The notes beneath the pieces are model-generated. The model ran no database searches. It was not told where the DNA came from and saw only the letters and a list, made by a program, of their open reading frames with translations. Shown here in pieces: positions 19,683-26,647 of a DNA stretch of 60,646 bases. Source of the stretch: Betaproteobacteria bacterium (GTDB taxonomy: Bacteria; Pseudomonadota; Gammaproteobacteria; Burkholderiales; Rhodocyclaceae); assembly GCA_020621865.1 (NCBI GenBank), contig JAHRYW010000001.1, positions 1 through 60,646 of the forward strand, read 5' to 3'. Within the stretch, counting starts at the first letter, position 1, and every line of letters begins with the position of its first letter. A program made the translations under genes and the position numbers.

Positions 19683-20263
19683 TTGCGCTCTCCTTCGTCA
19701 TCGTGCTGGATGCGTTCGATGGCCACCTGGATGGCCGCGTTGTGCTGCGGTGGCGGCTGGTGCGAGCGCATCGCTTCCGGCAACGAGTCTTCGATGAACT
19801 GGACAAAAATCTGCAGGGCCAGCGAGGTCATGCCGACCGCCATGGTGGCGAAAACCGGCCACATTTTCGGCGCCCACGAGGTATCGCTCATCCGGCCTTC
19901 GTCCCAGGCTTCGTGAAACAGGTGCCAGCAGTTCCAGGCAACAAAGGCGCAGAACAGAAAGGACAGCAGGTCGGAAAACGCCATGCGCCACTGCGTCCAG
20001 CTCGGCGGCGTGATTTCATCGAGGATTTCGATGGTCACGTGGCCGCGATTGAGCTGGGTATGGGCGGCGGCCAGGAAGCTCGAGGCGATCAGCAAATAGA
20101 CGCAAAACTCGATTTCCCAGTCAGTCGGCCAGGCAAAGAAATAACGGACCGCGACTTCAAAAACGAGGACGCAGGTGGCGATAACGATCAGAAAGGCCGA
20201 CAGGTAACCGGTCGCGATGCCAAAGGCCTTGACCGCTCGGCTGATGAAATATCCGGGGCTCAT
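19679..20263 (-). CDS. dctQ: TRAP transporter small permease subunit (DctQ type)
   Basis: This 194-residue membrane protein has four hydrophobic segments and the DctQ pattern, with [20 protein letters not shown] and [11 protein letters not shown]. It pairs with DctM in the inner membrane. The C-terminal tail is charged and cytoplasmic, longer than usual by perhaps 20 residues. It starts 47 bases after dctP, with a hairpin between them, and overlaps dctM by 4 bases. Confidence 0.9.
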   Translation of the reverse strand: MSPGYFISRAVKAFGIATGYLSAFLIVIATCVLVFEVAVRYFFAWPTDWEIEFCVYLLIASSFLAAAHTQLNRGHVTIEILDEITPPSWTQWRMAFSDLLSFLFCAFVAWNCWHLFHEAWDEGRMSDTSWAPKMWPVFATMAVGMTSLALQIFVQFIEDSLPEAMRSHQPPPQHNAAIQVAIERIQHDDEGERK

Positions 20264-20285
20264 GATTCACCTTTAATAGGGGAAG

Positions 20286-20304
20286 GGCCGGGCCATGCCC
20301 GGCC
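20286..20304 (-). terminator. Intercistronic hairpin between dctP and dctQ
   Basis: GGCCGGGC-CAT-GCCCGGCC is a perfect 8-bp stem with a 3-base loop and no T-run. It probably works as a 3' stabiliser or partial terminator that gives more binding protein than permease, a common arrangement in TRAP operons. Confidence 0.6.
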
Positions 20305-20310
20305 GGTGGA

Positions 20311-21333
20311 TTACTTGACCGACAGCGCCATATCGAGCAGCTCGCGGCCACCCTTGATGTTCTCGGCAAAATCCTTGAACGCGGTCTGCTCGGCCACGCC
20401 GCGCCAGGCCAGGAAAGCCTTCTCATCCATGTCGGCGACCTTGGCCCCGGCCTTGGCGAACACTTCGGCCATGCGCTGATCGTCCTTCTTGGCCTCATCG
20501 ACGCCAAACTTCTCCAGACTGGCACCAACATCGCTGATGATCTTCTGCTGTTCCGGGGTCAGCGAGTCGTACAGCCCCTTGGAAATCAGCAGCGGCTCGA
20601 ACATGAACCAGAAGCTCTTGTTGCGCGCCGTGGTGACGTACTTGCTGAATTCCTGCAGGCGGAAGCTGATCAGCGAAGTGCTGGAAGTCAGCGCTGCATC
20701 CAGCACGCCAGACTGCATCGCACTATAGATTTCCGAGGACGGCATGCCAGTCACCGCAGCGCCGGCACCCTTCAGCATCTGGTCCATTTCCTTGCTGCCG
20801 CCGCGGAATTTCAGGCCCTTGGCATCGTCCGGCGCGACCACGGTCTTCTTGGTCGAGGCAATGCCACCGGCCTGCCAGACCCAGGTCACGATCTTGATGT
20901 TCTTGTCAGCCAGGATGCGGTCAAGTTCCTTGCCGATCGGTGCTGTTTTCCAGCGCATGCCCTGTTCATAGCTGCTGACCAGGGTCGGCATCAGCGTGAT
21001 GTTCACCTGCGGGATTTCACCGCCACCATAGGCCAGCGGCACCAGGCTCATGTCCAGCGCGCTCTTGCGCAGGGCGCCGATCTGGCTGTTGGTCTTCATC
21101 AGCGAACTGCCCGGGTAGATCTCGAATTTGAGGCTGCCCTTGGACTGCTTTTCGACCTCGGCGGCGAAGCGGCGAACCAGGCGGTCGCGGAAATCGCCAT
21201 CCTCGGTGGTTGCCGCCGGGAACTGATGGGAAATCTTGATAACGCGTTGCGCTTGCGCATGGGCAGGCAGGGCACAGGCAAAAGCGGCGGCGGCGATGGC
21301 CAGAGTTAGGTGGCGCTTGGTCTTGCTGATCAT
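20311..21333 (-). CDS. dctP: TRAP transporter substrate-binding protein (DctP family)
   Basis: This 340-residue periplasmic binding protein has a clear signal peptide ending ALPAHAQA. It has the DctP core, with IGALRKSALDMSLVPLAYGG in the first lobe and the substrate-contact segment MPSSEIYSAMQSGVLDAA in the second. It is the first gene of the TRAP-mdc operon, with GGAGGAGA just before the ATG. It is predicted to bind malonate or a similar dicarboxylate. The arginine that usually clamps the carboxylate is expected in the GLKFRGG segment. Confidence 0.92.
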   Translation of the reverse strand: MISKTKRHLTLAIAAAAFACALPAHAQAQRVIKISHQFPAATTEDGDFRDRLVRRFAAEVEKQSKGSLKFEIYPGSSLMKTNSQIGALRKSALDMSLVPLAYGGGEIPQVNITLMPTLVSSYEQGMRWKTAPIGKELDRILADKNIKIVTWVWQAGGIASTKKTVVAPDDAKGLKFRGGSKEMDQMLKGAGAAVTGMPSSEIYSAMQSGVLDAALTSSTSLISFRLQEFSKYVTTARNKSFWFMFEPLLISKGLYDSLTPEQQKIISDVGASLEKFGVDEAKKDDQRMAEVFAKAGAKVADMDEKAFLAWRGVAEQTAFKDFAENIKGGRELLDMALSVK

Positions 21334-21439
21334 GGATGTCTCCTCCAGGGTTAATCATGCATTGACGGTGAAACCTCACTGGCTGGCTTATCCCCGGATC
21401 AGGAATGCTGCTCTGTTGTTTTGTGTTCAAAAATCACCG

Positions 21440-21451
21440 TTGTGTATACAA
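21440..21451. promoter_or_regulatory. Candidate GntR operator upstream of the TRAP-mdc operon
   Basis: TTGTGTATACAA is a palindrome with one mismatch and a GTATAC centre, close to the type bound by FadR/FCD regulators. It lies in the 191-base gap between dctP and the divergent GntR gene. Confidence 0.45.
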
Positions 21452-21463
21452 GATAGACATCGC

Positions 21464-21493
21464 TTGAATACTAGTCAACTAGTTTCGTATAAT
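21464..21493 (+). promoter_or_regulatory. Promoter of the GntR gene, with ACTAGT repeats in the spacer
   Basis: TTGAAT (21464-21469) and a perfect TATAAT (21488-21493) are 18 bases apart. The spacer contains ACTAGT-CA-ACTAGT (21470-21483), two self-palindromic hexamers forming an inverted repeat. This is a good place for a repressor, so autoregulation is likely. Confidence 0.55.
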
Positions 21494-21524
21494 TAAATTG
21501 TCGTCACCCGCCGGAGCACCGATC

Positions 21525-22211
21525 ATGAACAGCCCTGCCGAAATTCCCGCCGCCACCCGCCAGTCGGAGCGTCTCGGCGAACTGATCGAGGAACGTATCG
21601 TCACCGGCGTCTATCCGCCCGGTACCCGGCTCGATGAACAGGAACTGGCCGACACCTTCGGCGTATCGCGTACCCCGGTGCGCGAGGCGTTGATCCAGCT
21701 GGCCTCGGTCGGCTTGATCGAAATCCGGCCGCGACGCGGTGCGACGGTGCCGGAAATCGGCGCCGACCGGGTCTGCGAAATGTTCGAGGTGATGGCCGAA
21801 CTGGAAGCGATGTGCGGCCGGCTGGCCGCCCGCCGGATCACGCCGAGCGAGCAGGCGGCGCTGCAGGATGCACACCGCGCCTGCGAAGCGGCACGCGATG
21901 CCAACACGCCGGACGTCTATTACCAATTGAATGAGGTTTTCCACCAGCGCATCTACCAGGCCAGCCACAACGCCTTCCTGGTCGACCAGGCCAGCGCCCT
22001 GCACCGCCGGCTGCGCCCCTATCGGCGCCTGCAACTGCGGGTCCGCAACCGGATGGCGACCTCGTTCAACGAGCATCAGGCTATCGTCGACGCCATTCTG
22101 AAAGGCGACAGCGACCTCGCCTCGGCGCTGCTGCGCGCCCACGTCACCGTCCAGGGCGAGCGCTTCGCCGACCTCGTCGCCACCTTGCGCGACTTCAACG
22201 CCGGCAGTTGA
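21525..22211 (+). CDS. GntR-family regulator (FCD subclass) of the malonate operon
   Basis: This 228-residue protein has the winged helix signature DTFGVSRTPVREALIQLA, followed by an FCD domain. I chose the ATG at 21525 (MNSPAEIPAATRQ) with CCGGAG upstream; a TTG at 21498 is less likely. It is divergent from the dctPQM-mdc operon. Malonate operons are often controlled by a GntR protein (MdcY or MatR type), so this one probably responds to malonate or malonyl-CoA. Its gene is convergent with the second TauE/SafE gene, 6 bases away. Confidence 0.9.
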   Translation: MNSPAEIPAATRQSERLGELIEERIVTGVYPPGTRLDEQELADTFGVSRTPVREALIQLASVGLIEIRPRRGATVPEIGADRVCEMFEVMAELEAMCGRLAARRITPSEQAALQDAHRACEAARDANTPDVYYQLNEVFHQRIYQASHNAFLVDQASALHRRLRPYRRLQLRVRNRMATSFNEHQAIVDAILKGDSDLASALLRAHVTVQGERFADLVATLRDFNAGS

Positions 22212-22217
22212 GGGAAA

Positions 22218-23018
22218 TCAGCCGATCAGGCTGACCAGCATCTTGGTGGCCAACAGCGCCAGGAAGCCGCCGAAAGCACGCTTCAGCTTCTTGACCGGCA
22301 GCTTGTGGGCGAGCCGGGCACCGAGCGGGGCCATCAGGATGCTCATCGCGACGATGCCGACGAAGGCCGGCAGGTAGACATAGCCGACGGTGTACGCCGG
22401 CAAGCCGACATCGTGCCAGCCAGCGACGATGTAACCGATGGCGCCGGCAACGGCGATCGGAAAGCCGAGCGCCGACGAGGTGCCGACCGCGTTGTGGATC
22501 GCGACATTGCAGAACAGCATGAAAGGCACCGACAGGAAGCCGCCGCCAGCGGCAACCAGGCTGGAGATCACGCCGATCACGCTGCCGGCGATGAAGCGTC
22601 CAGTGCCGCCGGGCATCTGGCGATGGGCGTGCGGCTTGAAGTCGAGCATCATCTGCGCCGACGCATAGTAAACAATGACGACGAAGATGGCGGTCATCGG
22701 CCCGGTCGGCACCTGGCCAGCGACCAGGGATCCGCCGAAGGTGCCGAGCACCAGCCCGGGCGCCATGGTCCTGACGATGTCCCAACGGACGGCGCCGTGC
22801 GCGTGATGGGCGCGCATGCTGGAAATCGACGTGAACACGATGGTCGCCATCGAGGTACCGAGCGCCAGATGCATGACATGTTCGGCCGGAAAACCCTGGG
22901 CAACGAACAGCATGTACATGAAGGGCACCAGCGTCAGACCGCCACCAACGCCGAACAAACCGGCGACAAAACCGCCGAAGATCCCCAGCAGGGGATAGGT
23001 GAGCCACCAGATCGTCAT
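22218..23018 (-). CDS. TauE/SafE-family membrane exporter (second paralogue)
   Basis: This 266-residue membrane protein has about eight hydrophobic segments and the repeated motif GLFGVGGGLTLVPF in the N-half and AAGGGFLSVPFMLF in the C-half. HVMHLALGTSMATIVFTSIS and RAHHAHGA match the paralogue at 11414. I chose the ATG at 23018 (MTIWWLTYPLLG), which overlaps the EVE gene by 4 bases. It lies on the other side of the malonate block from its paralogue. Substrate unknown. Confidence 0.85.
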   Translation of the reverse strand: MTIWWLTYPLLGIFGGFVAGLFGVGGGLTLVPFMYMLFVAQGFPAEHVMHLALGTSMATIVFTSISSMRAHHAHGAVRWDIVRTMAPGLVLGTFGGSLVAGQVPTGPMTAIFVVIVYYASAQMMLDFKPHAHRQMPGGTGRFIAGSVIGVISSLVAAGGGFLSVPFMLFCNVAIHNAVGTSSALGFPIAVAGAIGYIVAGWHDVGLPAYTVGYVYLPAFVGIVAMSILMAPLGARLAHKLPVKKLKRAFGGFLALLATKMLVSLIG

Positions 23019-23476
23019 TGCAGGCCCATCAGTTCCCTGGAGATGAAGGCCCATTCTTCAGGCGTCACAGGGGTGATCGACAGCCGGTTGCCACGGGCCA
23101 GGAGGCGCATGTCGGCGAGTTCTGGATGCTTGCGCAGTTCGGCCAGCGGAATATAAGGCGTCTTCTGTACGAAACGGACATCACGCAAAAGCCAGCGCGG
23201 GCTGTCGATTTTCGATTTTGGATCGAAATAGGGGCTGACCGTAGCAAACTGCGTTTCATCCGGATACGGCTCGGAACAGACCTCGCAAATCCCGGCTATC
23301 CCCGGCTCGGCACAACCCGAATGGTAGAAGAAAGCGAGATCGCCGATCTGCATCGCATCGCGCATGAAATTGCGCGCCTGGTAGTTGCGGACGCCGAACC
23401 AAGGCACGGTCTGCTCCGCGGCCAGATCGTCGATCGACACCTCGTCGGGTTCGGACTTCATCAGCCAGTACTGCAT
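23015..23476 (-). CDS. EVE-domain protein
   Basis: This 153-residue protein is a single PUA-like EVE domain, starting MQYWLMKSEPDEVSIDDL and containing WFGVRNYQARNFMRD and FYHSG. The family is thought to bind modified bases or RNA, but its role here is unknown. The conserved segment SPYFDPKSK is present, and the DNA that encodes it is also a good match to the 42-bp element (23207-23248). Following zapA and a probable 6S RNA is a recurrent arrangement in betaproteobacteria, from memory. Confidence 0.9.
   Translation of the reverse strand: MQYWLMKSEPDEVSIDDLAAEQTVPWFGVRNYQARNFMRDAMQIGDLAFFYHSGCAEPGIAGICEVCSEPYPDETQFATVSPYFDPKSKIDSPRWLLRDVRFVQKTPYIPLAELRKHPELADMRLLARGNRLSITPVTPEEWAFISRELMGLQ
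23207..23248 (-). repeat. 42-bp dispersed element, copy 5 (inside the EVE gene)
   Basis: On the minus strand: TTTGCTACGGTC (9 core bases exact), AGCCCCTATTTC, then CCAAAATCGAAAATC. It reads in the same coding frame as most other intragenic copies (A-T-V-S-P). It coincides with a segment native to the EVE family, so it arose without changing the protein length. Confidence 0.7.
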
Positions 23477-23493
23477 TTTTCCACCCTGAAAAT

Positions 23494-23527
23494 GGAAACG
23501 GGCGGCAGAGAATCTGCCACCCGTTTT
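23494..23527 (-). terminator. Hairpin after the probable 6S RNA
   Basis: ACGGGTGGCAGA-TTC-TCTGCCGCCCGT is a long stem with one mismatch. On the minus strand it is followed by TTTCCATTTT, and on the plus strand by TTTTGATTT. It separates the RNA gene from the EVE gene. Confidence 0.6.
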
Positions 23528-23529
23528 GA

Positions 23530-23720
23530 TTTGGTCCCCGCGAGTGCCGTCAGGCCGGCATCCTGAACCGGGGTTCAGAGTGGCTGCTTTCCTCCCGTTT
23601 CAGGCACGCTCGCGAGGAGTGCGCACAACAACGGTTTCAATGGTCCGCAACCGATGCCAATCAGCATTGGTTCAAGGAATGTATGGCCTTAACAAACACC
23701 GCAGGGAACACTTGGCGGGC
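23530..23720 (-). ncRNA. ssrS: Probable 6S RNA
   Basis: The 265-base gap between zapA and the EVE gene has no credible ORF. On the minus strand it reads GTTAAGGCCATACATTCC then TTGAACCAATGC, similar to the CTTGAACCAAGG region of E. coli 6S RNA. It then has an extended complementary pair, CCTCGCGAGCGTGCC with GGCACTCGCGGGG. ssrS lies directly behind zapA in most proteobacteria. Ends and strand are inferred. A covariance search against the 6S family would settle it. Confidence 0.6.
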
Positions 23721-23740
23721 TGCATCCCGCAACTTCCGGA

Positions 23741-24076
23741 TCAAATACCCAGTTGCTGCTGGGGTGCCAGCACGGCATCCAGCCGCGCTCCCATGTCACC
23801 GATTCTACGCTTCGTTTCGGAACTATCAACCGCTTCCGCAAACTCTTTTTGCGGCTCGCCCGAGCCCGCAGAAAGGTGCTCGTGGGCAATGTTCAGCGCG
23901 GCCATCACGGCAACGCGCTCGGCGATGGTGTTCTTGGTGCGCTGGGCAATGTCGCGCATCTTGTTGTCGACCAGATCGACCGCCGAAAGCAGCGCCTCGC
24001 GCTCATCCGGCGAGCAGGCCACGCGATACTCGCGACCCATGATCTTGACGTCGAGAAAATTCGGCTCGCCACTCAT
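23741..24076 (-). CDS. zapA: Cell division protein ZapA
   Basis: This protein of about 111 residues starts MSGEPNFLDVKIMGREYRVA, the usual ZapA opening, followed by the globular head (CSPDEREALLSAVDLVDNKM) and a coiled-coil tail. ZapA bundles FtsZ filaments at the division site. I preferred the ATG at 24076 to the one at 24085, because GAGG is properly spaced for it. It follows the ZapB-like gene directly. A probable 6S RNA lies downstream. Confidence 0.92.
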   Translation of the reverse strand: MSGEPNFLDVKIMGREYRVACSPDEREALLSAVDLVDNKMRDIAQRTKNTIAERVAVMAALNIAHEHLSAGSGEPQKEFAEAVDSSETKRRIGDMGARLDAVLAPQQQLGI

Positions 24077-24077
24077 C

Positions 24078-24284
24078 TCAGGCATCCTCGGGAATCTTGT
24101 CCATCAGGCCTTCCAGGCGCTCGCGGGCGGCGGTCATGGTCTGGCGCAGATGCAACCGCTCGGCCTCGGCCGCAACCATCTGGTTGCGCAAAACCTCGTT
24201 CTCGGCACGCAACTGGTGCACCAGGGCGACGACTTGTTCAATCTTGGCTTCGAGGGTTTCGAGTTCGGCATTCATGGGCCGCAC
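24078..24284 (-). CDS. Small coiled-coil protein, ZapB-like (TIGR02449 type)
   Basis: This 68-residue protein is almost wholly a coiled coil: MNAELETLEAKIEQVVALV, then LRAENEVLRNQMVAAE. It lies directly upstream of zapA and ends next to its start. The size, heptad pattern and position fit the TIGR02449/ZapB-like division proteins. It probably links ZapA-FtsZ to the chromosome terminus, by analogy with ZapB. Confidence 0.8.
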   Translation of the reverse strand: MRPMNAELETLEAKIEQVVALVHQLRAENEVLRNQMVAAEAERLHLRQTMTAARERLEGLMDKIPEDA

Positions 24285-24388
24285 TATAGAGGCAAAAACG
24301 CCGCATGGTCAAGGACTAAGCCTTTATTCTCAAAGTGGTTTATACGCGCCAGCGGTGCTTCCCTGATGCACTGCAACAAGGACAAGGG

Positions 24389-24394
24389 TAGAAT
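24389..24394 (+). promoter_or_regulatory. Candidate -10 box for the btu operon
   Basis: TAGAAT lies about 10 bases before the start of the riboswitch fold. The -35 box is weak. Confidence 0.35.
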
Positions 24395-24404
24395 GCGCGC
24401 CGTG

Positions 24405-24600
24405 TCAGGTGCTGCGTACGGATTCTCCAAGCGCAGTTAAACGGGAAAGCGGTGCGTCTGAAAAAACAGACCATTCCGCTGCTGCCCCCGCAACGGTAAG
24501 CAAGTGCGGGCGTATCACAAGGCCACTGGGAGCGATCCTGGGAAGGCGATACGTCAAGACTTGCAAGCCCGGATACCGGCCTGAGACAAGAAGCGGAAGT
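24405..24600 (+). promoter_or_regulatory. Cobalamin riboswitch upstream of btuB
   Basis: The 418-base gap ahead of btuB holds a clear AdoCbl-type riboswitch. TTAAACGGGAAAGCGGTGCG is at 24437-24456, GCTGCCCCCGCAACGGTAA at 24481-24499 and the B12 box AAGCCCGGATACCGGCC at 24565-24581. Paired arms lie between them. It should lower expression of btuB and the downstream import genes when adenosylcobalamin is plentiful. The expression platform follows at 24635-24696. Confidence 0.95.
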
Positions 24601-24634
24601 GCCACGGGGGTGTGGTGCCGGTTGTCGCAACCAG

Positions 24635-24696
24635 CCTTTCCCCGGCATTTCCTTGTCAATGCTGTTCCGGCATGCGGGGACGCCTGCCGGGAAAGG
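24635..24696 (+). promoter_or_regulatory. Riboswitch expression platform: hairpin hiding the btuB ribosome site
   Basis: CCTTTCCCCGGCA (24635-24647) pairs with TGCCGGGAAAGG (24685-24696) with one bulged C. The second arm contains the Shine-Dalgarno sequence 6-10 bases before the btuB ATG. No T-run follows, so control is probably translational rather than by termination. Confidence 0.65.
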
Positions 24697-24702
24697 GAAA
24701 AC

Positions 24703-26637
24703 ATGTATCCACGCATCAAGCCTTTGGCGGCAATCCTGCCCGCCCTCTTCGCCATTCCGGCCCAGGCCCAGCAACTGGCGCTGCTCGATCCAGTCGTCGT
24801 CACCGCCACCCGTTTCAGCGAACCTTCACTGACCACGGCCGCAAACGTCACGACGATCACGCGAGACGAAATCCGCGACTCCGGCGCCCAGACAGTGCCC
24901 GACGCACTCCGCTATACCGCGGGTCTGCAAGTTACATCGCTCTACGGCACCATCGGTGCCGACACCGCGATCGACATGCGCGGCTTTGGTGAAGGCGCCG
25001 GTCAACGTACGCTGGTCCTGCTCAACGGCCAGCGCCTGAATCCTCTCGACAGCTCAAACGTCGATTGGGGACTGGTGCCGCTCGACAGCGTAGACCGCAT
25101 CGAAATCGTCAGCGGCAGCGCCGCCATCCTCTATGGCGACAATGCGGTCGGCGGCGTCATCAATATCATCACCGGCAAGCAGCGCGATGGCGCCAGCATT
25201 CAGGCCGGTCTCGGCAGCAACAATGGCCAACTGCTTTCGGCCAGCGTGGCCAAGCAACTGGGTGACTTCAACCTTGCCCTCGCGGTCAACCATCAGGCCA
25301 CCGACGGCTGGCGCAAGAATAACGAGCAAGAGCGCAATAATCTGGCTGGCCGGCTTGGTGTTCGTTTCGACCGTGGCGAAGCCTTCGTCGATATTGGCTG
25401 GTCGTCGCTGGACGTTGGCCTGCCCGGTTCGCTGACCAAAGCCCAATACGACAGCAATCCGCGCCAGGCCGAAACGACCGACAGCTTTGCCGAGCGGCGT
25501 ACTGCCTATGTGCGACCCGGCGTCACTTGGCGACTTGCCGACAACCTGACTTTTGCCGCAGAACTGGGCTATACCGAGGTCGATAACACCTCGTGGATTT
25601 CCAGTTGGTTCTCTTTCAGCCAGCGCAAGACCGAGACCCTGTCGTTCACTCCCCGCCTGCAATGGAATCATGGCCTGGGTGGCCTGGTCAGCAAGACCAC
25701 CATCGGTTTCGATTACTACGATGGCGAATTGACCTCAGACAACTCTTTCAGCAGGAACGGGCCAATCGCCAAGACGGTAAAGATCGATCAAACCAGCCAG
25801 GCCGTCTATCTCCAGAACCAGACGCATCTGACCAGCGACCTGACCTTGACTACCGGTGCCCGTCACCAGCAAATCGAACAATCGGCCTCGGACACCAATG
25901 GCCTGAGCGTCAATAACGACCACAGCAAGACCATCGGCGAAATCGGTTTGAGCTACAAAGTAGCCCCCGGTTTCCGCCTGTTCACCCGCACTGGCACGAC
26001 CTTCCGTTTTGCCAACCTGGACGAACTGACCACCTTTGTCGGTTTTGCCAGCAAGCCGGTACGCCCGGAACGCGGCACATTTGTCGATGTCGGCGGCCAG
26101 TGGTCTGGTTCAGCCTACTCGTTCAAGGTCACCGCCTACAATCTGAACATGACCGACGAAATCGCCTGGAATGGTGCAACTTTCGAAAACGAGAACCTGG
26201 CCAAGACCCGCCACCAGGGTATCGACATGGCAGCCAGCTACGAAATCAGCCCACTTTGGCAAATCAGTGGCGGCCTCAATCTGCAGAAAGCCGAATTCCG
26301 CGAGGGTGCCAATAGCGGCAACAGGATTCCGCTGGTGCCGACGATCAAGGCGACTGCCGGCCTGACCTTCAAGCCGACCCAGGCCTGGAATCTCTCGCTG
26401 TTCGCCACCCATGTCGGCGAACGCTACGCGGGGGGCGACACCGGTAACAATGCCTTCGAGAAACTGGCGGCCTACACGACGGCCGATTTTGCCGTCAGCT
26501 GGCGTCAAGCCGCCTGGACGGCACGTGCCCGGATCGTCAATCTGACGGACAAGAAATACTCGCCCACCGGTTACTACGGCAGCTACTACCCGGCTGACGG
26601 ACGCGCCTTCTTTGCCGATCTTCGTTATGACTTCTAA
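24703..26637 (+). CDS. btuB: TonB-dependent vitamin B12 outer-membrane receptor BtuB
   Basis: This 644-residue protein has a signal peptide ending ALFAIPAQA. A TonB box/plug region follows (PVVVTATRFSEPS, TTITRDEIRDSG), with plug motifs GAGQRTLVLLNGQRLN and GSAAILYGDNAVGGVINII, and then a 22-strand-type barrel ending in an aromatic residue (YDF). I chose the ATG at 24703, behind GGGAAAGGG; the frame continues upstream through the riboswitch without meaning. It brings cobalamin or other corrinoids into the periplasm and is the first gene of the btuBCD-cobO-cbiZ operon. Confidence 0.93.
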   Translation: MYPRIKPLAAILPALFAIPAQAQQLALLDPVVVTATRFSEPSLTTAANVTTITRDEIRDSGAQTVPDALRYTAGLQVTSLYGTIGADTAIDMRGFGEGAGQRTLVLLNGQRLNPLDSSNVDWGLVPLDSVDRIEIVSGSAAILYGDNAVGGVINIITGKQRDGASIQAGLGSNNGQLLSASVAKQLGDFNLALAVNHQATDGWRKNNEQERNNLAGRLGVRFDRGEAFVDIGWSSLDVGLPGSLTKAQYDSNPRQAETTDSFAERRTAYVRPGVTWRLADNLTFAAELGYTEVDNTSWISSWFSFSQRKTETLSFTPRLQWNHGLGGLVSKTTIGFDYYDGELTSDNSFSRNGPIAKTVKIDQTSQAVYLQNQTHLTSDLTLTTGARHQQIEQSASDTNGLSVNNDHSKTIGEIGLSYKVAPGFRLFTRTGTTFRFANLDELTTFVGFASKPVRPERGTFVDVGGQWSGSAYSFKVTAYNLNMTDEIAWNGATFENENLAKTRHQGIDMAASYEISPLWQISGGLNLQKAEFREGANSGNRIPLVPTIKATAGLTFKPTQAWNLSLFATHVGERYAGGDTGNNAFEKLAAYTTADFAVSWRQAAWTARARIVNLTDKKYSPTGYYGSYYPADGRAFFADLRYDF

Positions 26638-26647
26638 GCACTGAGCC

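Noticed and set aside
23526..24440. A 304-codon plus-strand frame across the 6S and zapA region
   Set aside because: It is opposite zapA, its product has no domain, and zapA and the ZapB-like gene are clear on the other strand.
24409..24702. Upstream extension of the btuB frame
   Set aside because: It runs through the riboswitch and its expression platform, while the signal peptide begins at 24703.
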